64,000 bases of DNA from Streptomyces sp. f51 (GCF_037940415.1 NZ_CP149798.1:4435001-4499000), one strand, 5' to 3'; counted from the first letter of the stretch, positions 1-8,813 are shown. A program made the numbers and translations. Notes: a model not told the origin generated them from the letters alone.

Positions 1-34
1 CCGCCACCAGCAGGAGCACTAGTCGGCCGCGGGC

Positions 35-1225
35 TCAGGCCCCGCCGTCGGCGGACGGCCGGGCGGGGGCTCCGACCAGCATGGTCGGGGCCCCCGCCAC
101 CCGGGTCAGGAACACCGTCGCGGAGTTCCGGCCCTGCGGCTTCACCTTGCGCCGCAGCTCCTCCGGCTCGACGGCGGAACCGCGCTTCTTCACGGTCAGC
201 ACCCCGACCTCCCGCTCCCGCAGCAGCGCCTTCAGCTTCTTCACGTTGAAGGGGATGCGATCGGTGATCTCGTACGCGGTGGCGTACGGCGTCGGGCGCA
301 ATTCGTCCGCCGTGACGTAGGCGATCGTCTCGTCGATGAGCCCGCCGTCCAGGTCCTCGGCCACCTCGGCGACCAGATGCGCGCGGATGACGGCGCCGTC
401 CGGCTCGTACAGATAGCGGCCGACCGCCCTGACCGCCGGATCCGGCAGGCCGCGGCCGCGCAGCCCGCGCGGGCCCGGCAGCAGGGTCGCGCGCACCAGG
501 CCGGGTTCCGTGCCGAACCAGAGCACGGCCTCCTTCACGTCCCCGCCGTCCGAGATCCACTCGGCCTCCGCCTCGGCGGGGATCGCCTCGTGCGGGATGC
601 CGGGCGCGATCTTCAGCGCGGCGAGCGGAGCCTTCCGTGCCGCCGCGACCGCCCAGGACAGCGGCGGCGAGTACGCCTCCGGGTCGAAGATCCGGCCCCG
701 GCCGCCCCGGCGCGCGGGGTCCACGAAGACGGCGTCGTACGACGCGGTGTCCACCTCGGTCACATCGCTCTCGCGCACCTCGATCAGATCCGCGAGTCCC
801 AGCGCGTCGGCGTTGGCGCGGGCGGCGGCGGCCGTCAGCGGGTCGCGGTCGACGGCCAGGACGCGGATTCCGGCGCGGGCCAGCGCGATGGCGTCGCCGC
901 CGATGCCGCAGCACAGGTCGGCCACGGAGCGCACCCCCAGCGCGCGCATCCGCTCGGCGCGGTACGCGGCCACGCTCGTACGGGTCGACTGCTCGACCCC
1001 GTTCGGGGTGAAGAACATCCGTCCGGCGTCCTCGGCGCCGAACTTCGCCACCGCCCGCTGCCGCAGCCGGGCCTGTCCGAGGGCCGCAGAGACCAGTTCG
1101 GCGGGGTGCTCGCGGCGCAGCCGGGTGGCGACGGCCAGTTCCTGTGCCGGTTCGGTGGCGCGGACCTCGTCGAGCAGGGCGCGGCCCTCGGCGGTGAGGA
1201 GGGGGGCGAAGGAGACGTCGTTCAC
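35..1225 (-). CDS. class I SAM-dependent methyltransferase (THUMP-like C-terminal domain)
   Basis: Predicted 396-residue methyltransferase, probably acting on RNA or another nucleic acid; the substrate is not evident. The SAM-binding motif I reads ADLCCGIGGDAIAL at about residues 102-115, followed by the acidic AVDRDP end of strand 2 and VDPARR near residue 165. The C-terminal part (FNVKKLKALLREREVGVLTVKKRG) is the THUMP-like domain found in these actinobacterial proteins. I chose the GTG at 1225 because the frame upstream loses conserved content and runs antisense to the deacetylase genes. It is transcribed away from the deacetylase gene at 1316, so the two share a 90-bp intergenic region. 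Family assignment is firm; the reaction is inferred. Confidence 0.85.
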   Translation of the reverse strand: MNDVSFAPLLTAEGRALLDEVRATEPAQELAVATRLRREHPAELVSAALGQARLRQRAVAKFGAEDAGRMFFTPNGVEQSTRTSVAAYRAERMRALGVRSVADLCCGIGGDAIALARAGIRVLAVDRDPLTAAAARANADALGLADLIEVRESDVTEVDTASYDAVFVDPARRGGRGRIFDPEAYSPPLSWAVAAARKAPLAALKIAPGIPHEAIPAEAEAEWISDGGDVKEAVLWFGTEPGLVRATLLPGPRGLRGRGLPDPAVRAVGRYLYEPDGAVIRAHLVAEVAEDLDGGLIDETIAYVTADELRPTPYATAYEITDRIPFNVKKLKALLREREVGVLTVKKRGSAVEPEELRRKVKPQGRNSATVFLTRVAGAPTMLVGAPARPSADGGA

Positions 1226-1315
1226 CCGGCCATTGTGGGCCAGTCGGTGGACGGTGCGCTTCCGGCGGCGGTGTCGGAGCTCTCGCGGGGCGCTGAGCTG
1301 GGAGGATCCGGCCCC

Positions 1316-2269
1316 ATGCGACCCGTACGACAAAATTACAAAACCGGCGCGAACGGGGCTGGTGCGCGCTGGGGAGTCGGCGCGCTCGCCCTCGCCCTGC
1401 TCGCCTCCGGCTGCGCCGGGGCCGCCTCCGTCCCGGCCGCGGGAGCCGCAGGCGCCAGACCGGCCCACGCCCCCGCCCTGCGGGCCGGGCTCCCCGCGGA
1501 CCCCGCCCGCGCCCTCGCCGCGTACGCCGTCCGCCTCCGCCAGGCACAGGCCAGGCGCGCCGCCGTCGCGAAACGCTGGGGACTGGCCGCGGTGCCGCTG
1601 ACACCCCCCGCGCCGCCCGCCAGGAAGCCCCGCATCCGGGCACGCAAGGGCTTCGAGGTCGACGACCAGAGGGAACTGGGGCTGCCGCCGGTCTTCACGA
1701 CCGTCCCCACCAAGGACAAGGTCGTCTTCCTCACCGTCGACGACGGCTCCGAGAAGGACCCCGCGTTCCTGCGGATGATGAGCGACCTGAAGATCCCGTA
1801 CACCGCCTTCCTCAGCGACTTCCTCGTCAAGGACGACTACGGGTACTTCCGGAGGATGCGCGACCGCGGCATCACCCTGAACAACCACACCCTGCACCAC
1901 CCCTACCTGCCCGCACTCTCCTACGAGCGGCAGAAGCACGAGATCTGCGGCATGCAGGACGTGATGGAGAAGGAGTTCGGCAGGCGCCCGACCGTCTTCC
2001 GGCCGCCGTACGGCAACTACGACCAGGACACCCTGCGCGCCGCCAAGTCCTGCGGCATCCGGTACGCGCCCATCTGGAACGAGGAGGTCTTCGTCGACCA
2101 CTGGGAGTACCGCGAGGAGGACCAGGACCTGCACCCCGGCGACATCGTCCTGACCCATTTCCAGGGCCGCGAGGAGTGGAACGGCACCATGCCCGACATG
2201 GTCCGCCGCTTCCTGAGGACCGTCACGGCCAAGGGATACGCGGTCGCACGCCTGGAGGACTACCTGTGA
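1316..2269 (+). CDS. polysaccharide deacetylase family lipoprotein
   Basis: Predicted 317-residue exported NodB-fold deacetylase, probably removing acetyl groups from peptidoglycan or another surface polysaccharide. A lipoprotein signal peptide ends in the lipobox LASGC at about residue 33, so the protein should be anchored outside the membrane. NodB motifs are intact: VDDG (metal Asp pair), HTLHH (metal His pair), RPPYG, and the late motif LHPGDIVLTH carrying the catalytic His. GGGAGGA lies about 10 bases upstream of the ATG. It overlaps the next deacetylase gene by 4 bases, so the two are co-transcribed and translationally coupled. Confidence 0.88.
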   Translation: MRPVRQNYKTGANGAGARWGVGALALALLASGCAGAASVPAAGAAGARPAHAPALRAGLPADPARALAAYAVRLRQAQARRAAVAKRWGLAAVPLTPPAPPARKPRIRARKGFEVDDQRELGLPPVFTTVPTKDKVVFLTVDDGSEKDPAFLRMMSDLKIPYTAFLSDFLVKDDYGYFRRMRDRGITLNNHTLHHPYLPALSYERQKHEICGMQDVMEKEFGRRPTVFRPPYGNYDQDTLRAAKSCGIRYAPIWNEEVFVDHWEYREEDQDLHPGDIVLTHFQGREEWNGTMPDMVRRFLRTVTAKGYAVARLEDYL

Positions 2270-3048
2270 GGGTGCGGGTGCGGGTGCGGGTGCCGGTGAG
2301 GGTCCGGGTCCCGGTCGCCGGGCTGCTCGTGGCGGCGCTGCTCGGCGGCTGCGCGCAGTCCGTCGACCCCATCGAACGGCTGGGCAAGAAGGCCGCCCAA
2401 CGGGTGCACCCGACACAGTCGGCGTACCGCCGCTGGGGGCTCGCCAGCCCGCTCGCCCCGGCGCCCGCGGTGTCCGTCCGGACCACCGCGCGCACCGCCG
2501 ACACCGGACTGCCGCCCGTCGTGAACCAGGTCCGCACCCGCGACAAAGTGGTCTTCCTGACGTACGACGACGGGGCCGAGCGCGATCCGCGGTTCGCCGA
2601 CATGGTCCGCGAACTGCGCCTGCCGGTCAGCATGTTCCTCACGGACCGGGTCGCCGGACCCGGGTACGGGCACTTCGCCCGGCTGCGCGCCGTCGGCGCG
2701 AGCGTCCAGAACCACACCCTCGACCACGCCGTCCTGGCCGGTCTGCCCTACGCCGGCCAGCGCGCCGAGATCTGCGGACAACAGGACAAGCTCACCCGGC
2801 GCTTCGGCGTCCGGCCCCGGCTGCTGCGGCCCCCGTACGGCAGATACGACGACACCACCCTGCGTGCCGCCGCCGACTGCGGGGTCGCCGCGATCGTCCT
2901 CGGCAGGACGGCCGACGCGCACCGGCTCAGGCCCGGGGACATCCTCTCCGGCCCCGGCGAACCCGGACTCACGAACGCCACCCTCCGGCTGCTCCGGCGG
3001 ATCCAGCGCGAGGGCTTCACCCTGGCGCGGCTGGAGAACTACCTCTAG
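2266..3048 (+). CDS. polysaccharide deacetylase family lipoprotein, probably degenerate paralogue
   Basis: 260-residue tandem paralogue of the preceding gene, starting at a GTG inside the upstream stop (GTGA overlap). The N-terminus is an odd run of Arg-Val dipeptides encoded by GTGCGG repeats, then a lipobox LLGGC. The first three NodB motifs are recognisable (TYDDG, HTLDH, RPPYG). The segment equivalent to LHPGDIVLTH in the first copy reads LRPGDILSGPGE and lacks the catalytic His, and the tryptophan-containing stretch before it is shortened. It may therefore be weakly active or inactive, or bind the sugar without turnover. Several in-frame GTGs in the repeat make the exact start uncertain by a few codons. 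Confidence 0.8.
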   Translation: MRVRVRVRVPVRVRVPVAGLLVAALLGGCAQSVDPIERLGKKAAQRVHPTQSAYRRWGLASPLAPAPAVSVRTTARTADTGLPPVVNQVRTRDKVVFLTYDDGAERDPRFADMVRELRLPVSMFLTDRVAGPGYGHFARLRAVGASVQNHTLDHAVLAGLPYAGQRAEICGQQDKLTRRFGVRPRLLRPPYGRYDDTTLRAAADCGVAAIVLGRTADAHRLRPGDILSGPGEPGLTNATLRLLRRIQREGFTLARLENYL

Positions 3049-3168
3049 GGGCCCCACGGAGGAGGAGAACCCCCTCCAGGGGGACCGCCGCAGGGCCGGT
3101 CGGCGCCGCCGGCGAGACGCCCATTCGGCGTGATCGGGCACCTTCCCGACCACGCCACGCCGACGCCT

Positions 3169-3195
3169 TTGGCACTCCGCTTGACCGAGTGCTAA
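3169..3195 (+). promoter_or_regulatory. CIRCE element 1 (HrcA operator)
   Basis: TTGGCACTC, nine bases, GAGTGCTAA: matches the CIRCE consensus TTAGCACTC-N9-GAGTGCTAA in 17 of 18 arm positions. HrcA binding here represses groES-groEL at normal temperature. Confidence 0.93.
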
Positions 3196-3210
3196 TCACA
3201 GTCATAGTCT
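3181..3210 (+). promoter_or_regulatory. groES promoter (housekeeping sigma type)
   Basis: TTGACC at 3181-3186 and TAGTCT at 3205-3210 are separated by 18 bases. The -35 box lies in the spacer of the first CIRCE element, so HrcA binding would block RNA polymerase directly. Confidence 0.7.
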
Positions 3211-3215
3211 CAGGT

Positions 3216-3242
3216 CTGGCACTCACCCCTGGAGAGTGCCAA
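3216..3242 (+). promoter_or_regulatory. CIRCE element 2 (HrcA operator)
   Basis: CTGGCACTC, nine bases, GAGTGCCAA: a second CIRCE copy 20 bases after the first, placed at or just after the expected transcription start. Double CIRCE control is typical of Streptomyces groES promoters. Confidence 0.9.
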
Positions 3243-3339
3243 CAGCGACAGGCAGGTCCGGCACCCGCGACGACGGATCGACCTGGTCGCCACCTCAGAC
3301 AGTTAACCCCGTGAGATCTCCGAAGGGGGAGGTCGGATC

Positions 3340-3648
3340 GTGACGACCACCAGCTCCAAGGTTGCCATCAAGCCGCTCGAGGACCGCATTGTGGTCCAGC
3401 CGCTCGACGCCGAGCAGACCACGGCCTCCGGCCTGGTCATCCCGGACACCGCCAAGGAGAAGCCCCAGGAGGGCGTCGTCCTGGCCGTGGGCCCGGGCCG
3501 CATCGAGGACGGCAAGCGTGTCGAGCTCGACGTCGCCGTCGGCGACATCGTTCTCTACAGCAAGTACGGCGGCACCGAGGTGAAGTACAACGGCGAGGAG
3601 TACCTCGTCCTCTCGGCTCGCGACGTGCTCGCGATCATCGAGAAGTAA
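3340..3648 (+). CDS. groES: co-chaperonin GroES
   Basis: 102-residue Cpn10 subunit that caps the GroEL folding chamber in the cytoplasm. The sequence starts VAIKPLEDRIVVQPLDAEQTTASGL, then carries the mobile-loop region and the typical Cpn10 end (LVLSARDVLAIIEK). The GTG start follows the purine-rich GAAGGGGGAGG at a usual distance. The gene lies downstream of two CIRCE operators and 151 bases before groEL1, forming the heat-inducible groES-groEL1 operon. Confidence 0.97.
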   Translation: MTTTSSKVAIKPLEDRIVVQPLDAEQTTASGLVIPDTAKEKPQEGVVLAVGPGRIEDGKRVELDVAVGDIVLYSKYGGTEVKYNGEEYLVLSARDVLAIIEK

Positions 3649-3667
3649 TTCACCTGGTAAGGGAGTT

Positions 3668-3692
3668 CGGGGTTCGCCCCCGGACAACCCCG
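3668..3692 (+). other. hairpin between groES and groEL1
   Basis: Inverted repeat CGGGGTT / AACCCCG with an 11-base loop in the 151-base intercistronic gap. It has no U-rich tail, so an RNA-processing or partial-attenuation role is more likely than termination. Weak evidence. Confidence 0.35.
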
Positions 3693-3799
3693 CACCAAGC
3701 ATTGCAGTGAACCACGCCCCTGGCACCCGCGATCATTCCAGCCGGGCGCCGGGGGCGCTGTTCGTTCTCCATATTTTCCGAGAGGGCTGAACCGCTTCC

Positions 3800-5425
3800 A
3801 TGGCGAAGATCCTGAAGTTCGACGAAGACGCCCGTCGCGCCCTTGAGCGCGGCGTCAACAAGCTGGCCGACACGGTGAAGGTGACGATCGGCCCCAAGGG
3901 CCGCAACGTCGTCATCGACAAGAAGTTCGGCGCTCCCACCATCACCAACGACGGTGTGACCATCGCCCGCGAGGTCGAGGTCGAGGACCCGTTCGAGAAC
4001 CTCGGCGCGCAGCTGGTGAAGGAGGTGGCGACCAAGACCAACGACATCGCGGGTGACGGTACGACCACCGCCACCGTGCTCGCCCAGGCGCTCGTGCGCG
4101 AGGGCCTGCGCAACGTCGCCGCCGGCGCGTCGCCCGCCCTCCTGAAGAAGGGCATCGACGCCGCGGTCAAGGCCGTCTCCGAGGAGCTCCTCGCGACGGC
4201 CCGCCCGATCGACGACAAGTCCGACATCGCCGCCGTGGCCGGGCTCTCCGCCCAGGACAGCCAGGTCGGCGAGCTCATCGCCGAGGCGATGGACAAGGTC
4301 GGCAAGGACGGTGTCATCACCGTCGAGGAGTCCAACACCTTCGGTCTGGAGCTGGACTTCACCGAGGGCATGGCCTTCGACAAGGGCTACCTGTCCCCGT
4401 ACATGGTGTCCGACCAGGAGCGTATGGAGGCCGTCCTCGACGACCCGTACATCCTCATCCACCAGGGCAAGATCAGCTCCATCCAGGACCTGCTGCCGCT
4501 GCTGGAGAAGGTCATCCAGGCGAACGCCTCCAAGCCGCTGCTGATCATCGCCGAGGACGTCGAGGGCGAGGCCCTGTCGACCCTGGTCGTGAACAAGATC
4601 CGCGGCACGTTCAACGCCGTCGCCGTGAAGGCCCCCGGCTTCGGTGACCGCCGCAAGGCCATGCTCGGCGACATCGCCACCCTCACCGGTGGTCAGGTCA
4701 TCGCCGAGGAGGTCGGCCTCAAGCTCGACCAGATCGGCCTGGACGTGCTCGGCAGCGCCCGCCGCGTGACCGTCACCAAGGACGACACCACCATCGTCGA
4801 CGGTGCCGGCAGCAGCGACGAGGTCGTCGGCCGCGTCAACCAGATCAAGGCCGAGATCGAGAACACCGACTCGGACTGGGACCGCGAGAAGCTCCAGGAG
4901 CGCCTCGCGAAGCTGGCCGGCGGCGTGTGCGTCATCAAGGTCGGCGCCGCCACCGAGGTGGAGCTCAAGGAGAAGAAGCACCGTCTGGAGGACGCCATCT
5001 CCGCGACCCGCGCCGCGGTCGAGGAGGGCATCGTCTCCGGTGGTGGCTCCGCGCTCGTCCACGCCGTCAAGGTCCTGGAGGGCAACCTCGGCAAGACCGG
5101 CGACGAGGCCACGGGTGTCGCGGTCGTCCGCCGCGCCGCCGTCGAGCCGCTGCGCTGGATCGCCGAGAACTCGGGCCTCGAGGGCTACGTCATCACCTCG
5201 AAGGTCGCCGAGCTCGACAAGGGCCAGGGCTTCAACGCGGCCACCGGCGAGTACGGCGACCTGGTCAAGGCCGGCGTCATCGACCCGGTCAAGGTCACCC
5301 GCTCCGCCCTGGAGAACGCCGCCTCCATCGCCTCGCTGCTCCTGACGACCGAGACCCTGGTCGTCGAGAAGCCGGCCGAGGACGAGGGCGACGCCGGCCA
5401 CGGCGGCCACGGCCACTCCCACTGA
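3800..5425 (+). CDS. groEL1: chaperonin GroEL1
   Basis: 541-residue Cpn60 chaperonin that folds proteins in the cytoplasm with GroES and ATP. Hallmarks include the ATP-binding segment GDGTTTATVLAQ near residue 86, and the equatorial and apical domains at standard length. The C-terminal tail is His-rich (GHGGHGHSH), the form found in the actinobacterial GroEL that sits next to groES, in contrast to the Gly-Met tail of GroEL2 encoded elsewhere. It is cotranscribed with groES under HrcA-CIRCE control and followed by a strong terminator. Confidence 0.96.
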   Translation: MAKILKFDEDARRALERGVNKLADTVKVTIGPKGRNVVIDKKFGAPTITNDGVTIAREVEVEDPFENLGAQLVKEVATKTNDIAGDGTTTATVLAQALVREGLRNVAAGASPALLKKGIDAAVKAVSEELLATARPIDDKSDIAAVAGLSAQDSQVGELIAEAMDKVGKDGVITVEESNTFGLELDFTEGMAFDKGYLSPYMVSDQERMEAVLDDPYILIHQGKISSIQDLLPLLEKVIQANASKPLLIIAEDVEGEALSTLVVNKIRGTFNAVAVKAPGFGDRRKAMLGDIATLTGGQVIAEEVGLKLDQIGLDVLGSARRVTVTKDDTTIVDGAGSSDEVVGRVNQIKAEIENTDSDWDREKLQERLAKLAGGVCVIKVGAATEVELKEKKHRLEDAISATRAAVEEGIVSGGGSALVHAVKVLEGNLGKTGDEATGVAVVRRAAVEPLRWIAENSGLEGYVITSKVAELDKGQGFNAATGEYGDLVKAGVIDPVKVTRSALENAASIASLLLTTETLVVEKPAEDEGDAGHGGHGHSH

Positions 5426-5473
5426 CGCCCGACGTCATGAGCGCCGCCGCACCCTGCCGGGTGTGACGGCGTG

Positions 5474-5509
5474 ACGAGGTCCCCGTTCCGACAGGAGCGG
5501 GGACCTCGT
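5474..5509 (+). terminator. hairpin terminator after groEL1
   Basis: A 16-base stem (ACGAGGTCCCCGTTCC pairing with GGAGCGGGGACCTCGT, one G-T wobble) closes a GACA loop. It lies 49 bases past groEL1, between convergent genes, so it can serve both strands. Confidence 0.85.
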
Positions 5510-5634
5510 GCGTTCTGCCCGACGGCCCGCGGCAACCGGGGCCGAGCCGCGCGGCGGGCCGACTCCGGCGCGCGGCCCGGACCGGCTCCCTCCGGTCCCG
5601 TGTGCTGCGCGGGCTCCTCGAACCGGCCCGTGTC

Positions 5635-5931
5635 TCAGAGCTTGTCGTCGCGGATCACGTCGAGGTCCGTGAAGGTCGGCATCCCGTCGCAGAGCGCCAC
5701 CATCTCCTGGAAGATCTGCTCGGTCTCCGGCATCTTCGAGTTCTTCATCGCTTCCTCGTACGACGGGAACTCCACGATCTCCACGAAGTGGTGCGCGTCC
5801 GAGCGGTCCTTGCCGACGACACCGCGCGTGGCGGTCCGTCTGCCGTTGGTCTTCTCGACCCAGGTGTCCATCAGCCGGTTCATCTCGTCGAACCGACTGG
5901 TCCTGCCGTCAATCAGCTGTACGAAAGTCAT
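5635..5931 (-). CDS. antibiotic biosynthesis monooxygenase-like (dimeric alpha/beta barrel) protein
   Basis: 98-residue cytoplasmic protein of the small ferredoxin-like dimeric barrel type. It starts MTFVQLIDGRTSRFDEMN and carries the alternating strand/helix pattern with HHFVEIVEFPSYEEAMKNS in the middle, which resembles ABM or stress-responsive A/B-barrel proteins. No cofactor-binding residue can be assigned. GGAGG lies eight bases before the ATG at 5931; the longer frame adds a few residues without support. It is monocistronic and convergent with groEL1. Function unknown. Confidence 0.75.
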   Translation of the reverse strand: MTFVQLIDGRTSRFDEMNRLMDTWVEKTNGRRTATRGVVGKDRSDAHHFVEIVEFPSYEEAMKNSKMPETEQIFQEMVALCDGMPTFTDLDVIRDDKL

Positions 5932-6044
5932 GGCGCCGCCTCCGGCTCTCATTCCGGTCGAAACACCCTCAATCCTCCCACCGGAGGGGCGGCATCACCC
6001 ACCGCACGATCATCGCGAGCCGGGGTCCGGCGGCGCGCCCCGGT

Positions 6045-6818
6045 TCACTGGGGCCCGTACTTGCGTCCCGTCTTCGACGAGATCCCGCCCAGCAGCGCCC
6101 GCGGGGTCACCTTCACCACGCCCATCAGCACCTTGTAGCGCGGATCCGGGACGGACAGGGTTCTCCCGCGCGCCAGGTCCGCAAGCGCCGCCGCGACCAG
6201 CTTGTCGGCGTCGAGCCACATCCAGTTCGGGATGTTGTCCGTGCCCATGCCCGCCCGCTCGTGGAACTCGGTGCGCACGAAGCCCGGGGCCAGCGCCATC
6301 AGCCGCACCCCGCTGCCCGCGAGATCCTTCGCCGCGCCCTGCGTGAACTGCACGACCCACGCCTTCGACGCCCCGTACGTACCGCGCGGCACGAACGCGG
6401 CCACCGACGCCACGTTGACGACACCGCCCCGGCCGCGCTCCCGCATCGCCTCGGCCGCCGCCGACGTCAGCCGGAGCACCGCCTCGCAGTGCACCTTGAG
6501 CATCTTCAGCTCGTCCGCCATCGACACGTCCAGATAGCGGCCCTTGTTGCCGAAGCCGGCGTTGTTGACCAGCAGGTCGACCGGGTTCTTGCGGTCGGAG
6601 AGCCGGGCGGCGACCTCCTCGATGCCCGCGTCCGTCGCCAGGTCCGCGGTGAGCACCTCCGCCTCGATGCCGTGCCGGTCGTGCAGCTCGGTCGCCTGCT
6701 CCCGCAGCCGCTTCGTGTCCCGCGCCACCAGCACGAGGTCGTGCCCGTCCGCCGCCAGCCGCCGCGCGAACGCGGCACCGATCCCCGCGGTCGATCCCGT
6801 AATCAGAGCCGTTGTCAT
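6045..6818 (-). CDS. SDR family NAD(P)-dependent oxidoreductase
   Basis: 257-residue classical short-chain dehydrogenase. The Rossmann cofactor motif TGSTAGIG is at residues 7-14, NNAG near residue 87, the catalytic Ser upstream of YGASK near residues 151-155, and a PGFVRT segment after the active site. Such enzymes reduce or oxidise a carbonyl or hydroxyl on a small molecule using NAD(H) or NADP(H); the substrate cannot be told. It stands alone, with a 230-base gap to the ABM-like gene downstream of it. Confidence 0.9.
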   Translation of the reverse strand: MTTALITGSTAGIGAAFARRLAADGHDLVLVARDTKRLREQATELHDRHGIEAEVLTADLATDAGIEEVAARLSDRKNPVDLLVNNAGFGNKGRYLDVSMADELKMLKVHCEAVLRLTSAAAEAMRERGRGGVVNVASVAAFVPRGTYGASKAWVVQFTQGAAKDLAGSGVRLMALAPGFVRTEFHERAGMGTDNIPNWMWLDADKLVAAALADLARGRTLSVPDPRYKVLMGVVKVTPRALLGGISSKTGRKYGPQ

Positions 6819-7146
6819 GGCGTCAGGGTAGTGACCGCCCGGACCCCGCGCCGCCCGGCGCCATCAGTTGCCCGACACCATGCGGCACACCTTCGGCACC
6901 GGCCCTCCACGGACCCTTCGCACCGACGGCCGGGAGTCTTCCGCGCGGGGCGGCTGCGGGTTTCTTCAAGCCCGGCGGCTGCGGGTGCTTCGCGTCGGCC
7001 GCCCCCGTAATCCGCGCCTGGTGGCCAGGGATCTTCCGTGCCTGGCGGTCGCGGGATTTCCTCGCCCGGCCGCCACGCCGAATCCGCACCCGGCCTCCAC
7101 GGACCCGGATGCCCGGGTCGGCATCGCCGGGGAACGCGGGCCGCCG
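6819..7146. other. intergenic region, no supportable gene
   Basis: 328 bases upstream of the SDR gene and downstream of the MOSC gene. It is GC-rich and locally repetitive: a CCTCCACGGACCC block occurs near both ends (about 6904 and 7097), and a GGCGGCTGCGGG-like phrase recurs in the middle. Open frames across it are compositionally poor and antisense-like. It presumably holds the SDR promoter and the MOSC terminator; no clear -10/-35 pair was found. Confidence 0.5.
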
Positions 7147-7815
7147 CTAGCCGCCGTACTTCGCCACGTACTCCCGCGCCGCGGCCCGCGACTCCGGGTG
7201 CAGTGCCTCGCCCGCCGCCAAAAGACGCGGCAGCAGCGTGCGTTCGGTCGTCGCGGCGCGGAACTGGAGGGCCACGGTGACATCGTGGTCCGGCCGGTGC
7301 ACGATCTCGACCCGGTCGCCGGAGCGGATCTCGCCGGGCTCGATCACCCGCAGATACGCGCCGGGCGCACCCCGGCCGGTGAACCGCCTGACCCAGCCCT
7401 TCTCACCGAGATGTTCCTGAAAGGTGCGGCACGGGATCCGCCCGCTCGTGACCTCCAGGACGACGCCGGAACCCACCCGCCAGCGTTCGCCGATCAGCGC
7501 ACCGGACACGTCGAGCCCCAGCGTCGTGAGGTTCTCGCCGAACACGCCGTTCGGCAGCGCCCGGCCGAGCTCGCGCTCCCAGTCGTCCAGGTCCTCGCGC
7601 GCGACCGCGTACACCGCCTGGTCGTCACCGCCGTGATGCCGAAGATGGCAGACCGCGTCCCCCGCGAGCCCGCTCCCGCCGGTCCCCTTGGGCCCCGGCG
7701 CCGTCACACGGACCGGCCCGTCGACCGGACGCTTGTCGATGCCGGTCACGCCCTCCGGCTGGTCCGTGTACGCGACGGCCTGCGCCCGGCCCAGGTTCAG
7801 CGACAGAAGATTCAT
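7147..7815 (-). CDS. MOSC domain-containing protein (YiiM-like)
   Basis: 222-residue soluble protein with a MOSC (molybdenum cofactor sulfurase C-terminal) domain. Visible features are GDAVCHLRHHGGDDQAVYA, FGENLTTLGLD and the conserved cysteine in SGRIPCRTFQEHLG. Related stand-alone proteins such as YiiM handle the molybdenum cofactor or reduce N-hydroxylated compounds. It is divergent from the LysR gene with only 79 bases between, the usual arrangement in which a LysR regulator controls its neighbour. Confidence 0.85.
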   Translation of the reverse strand: MNLLSLNLGRAQAVAYTDQPEGVTGIDKRPVDGPVRVTAPGPKGTGGSGLAGDAVCHLRHHGGDDQAVYAVAREDLDDWERELGRALPNGVFGENLTTLGLDVSGALIGERWRVGSGVVLEVTSGRIPCRTFQEHLGEKGWVRRFTGRGAPGAYLRVIEPGEIRSGDRVEIVHRPDHDVTVALQFRAATTERTLLPRLLAAGEALHPESRAAAREYVAKYGG

Positions 7816-7894
7816 GGGACCAAGCTAGGCGATCCGCCCCAAAGCGTCGACGTGATATTCGGCGCCGAACCCAAGATGCGCTTATGCTCGCAGG

Positions 7895-8791
7895 GTGATC
7901 GAGGCCCGACATCTCCGTGTCCTGCGCGCAGTCGCCACCACCGGATCCTTCTCGGCCGCGGGGCGCGAGCTGGGCTGCACCCAGCCCGCGGTGAGCCAGC
8001 AGATGAAGGCCCTGGAGTCGTCCGTGGGCACCCCGCTGCTGGTCAGGACCGGGCGCGAGATGCGTCTCACCCAGGCGGGCGAGGCTCTGGTCAAGCACGC
8101 GGCGAGCATCCTGTCCGGGCTCACGGCCGCCGAGGAGGAGGTCGCCGCGATCGCCGGGCTCCGCGCGGGCCGCGTCCGCCTGGTCTCCTTCCCCAGCGGA
8201 AGCTCCACCCTCGTCCCCACGGCCCTCGCCGCGCTGCGCGCCGCGCACCCGGGCACCCGTGTCTCCCTGGAGGAGGCCGAACCGCCCGAGTCCGTCGAGA
8301 AGCTCAGGGCCGGTGACTGCGACATCGCGCTCGCGTTCCGCTACGAGGGCGCTCCGGGCGTAGAGGAGTGGGACGACCTCGTCGTGCGGCCCCTGCTGAT
8401 GGACCGCCTGGTCGGCCTGGTGCCCGAGGGGCATCCGCTCGCGCGCTCGCGGTCGGCGGCGATCGGCGAGTTCGCCGGTGAGTCGTGGATCGCGGGCTGC
8501 CCGCGCTGCCGCGGCCAGCTCGTCGAGGTCTGCCGCGGTGCCGGGTTCGAGCCCCGCATCGACTTCGCCACCGACGACTACCCGGCGGTGGTCGGACTCG
8601 TGGGCGCGGGACTCGGCGTCGCCGTCCTGCCGGAGCTCGCGATCGAGTCCGTACGCCCGAAGGGGGCGCGGACCGTGACGGTGGAGCCCGCGGTGCGCCG
8701 CGAGATCGTCGCCCTGACCCTCCCGGACCTCGCCGAGGTGCCGGCGGTGGCCGCGACGCTGGACCGGCTGGCACGGGCGGCCGCCCGCTAG
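7895..8791 (+). CDS. LysR family transcriptional regulator
   Basis: 298-residue regulator with the N-terminal winged helix-turn-helix (LRVLRAVATTGSFSAAGRELGCTQPAVSQQMKALE) and a C-terminal periplasmic-binding-protein-like effector domain (residues about 90-295). The GTG start is set by the beginning of the HTH fold and the gap from the divergent MOSC gene. By family habit it probably binds the 79-bp divergent region and regulates itself and the MOSC gene. The effector is unknown. Confidence 0.9.
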   Translation: MIEARHLRVLRAVATTGSFSAAGRELGCTQPAVSQQMKALESSVGTPLLVRTGREMRLTQAGEALVKHAASILSGLTAAEEEVAAIAGLRAGRVRLVSFPSGSSTLVPTALAALRAAHPGTRVSLEEAEPPESVEKLRAGDCDIALAFRYEGAPGVEEWDDLVVRPLLMDRLVGLVPEGHPLARSRSAAIGEFAGESWIAGCPRCRGQLVEVCRGAGFEPRIDFATDDYPAVVGLVGAGLGVAVLPELAIESVRPKGARTVTVEPAVRREIVALTLPDLAEVPAVAATLDRLARAAAR

Positions 8792-8813
8792 CGCTCCACC
8801 CGCGACGGAGCCG

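Noticed and set aside
35..2416. A 793-codon minus-strand open frame covering the methyltransferase and running antisense to two deacetylase genes.
   Set aside because: Only the 396 codons from 1225 downward resemble a protein family; the upstream part is the antisense of intact deacetylase genes.
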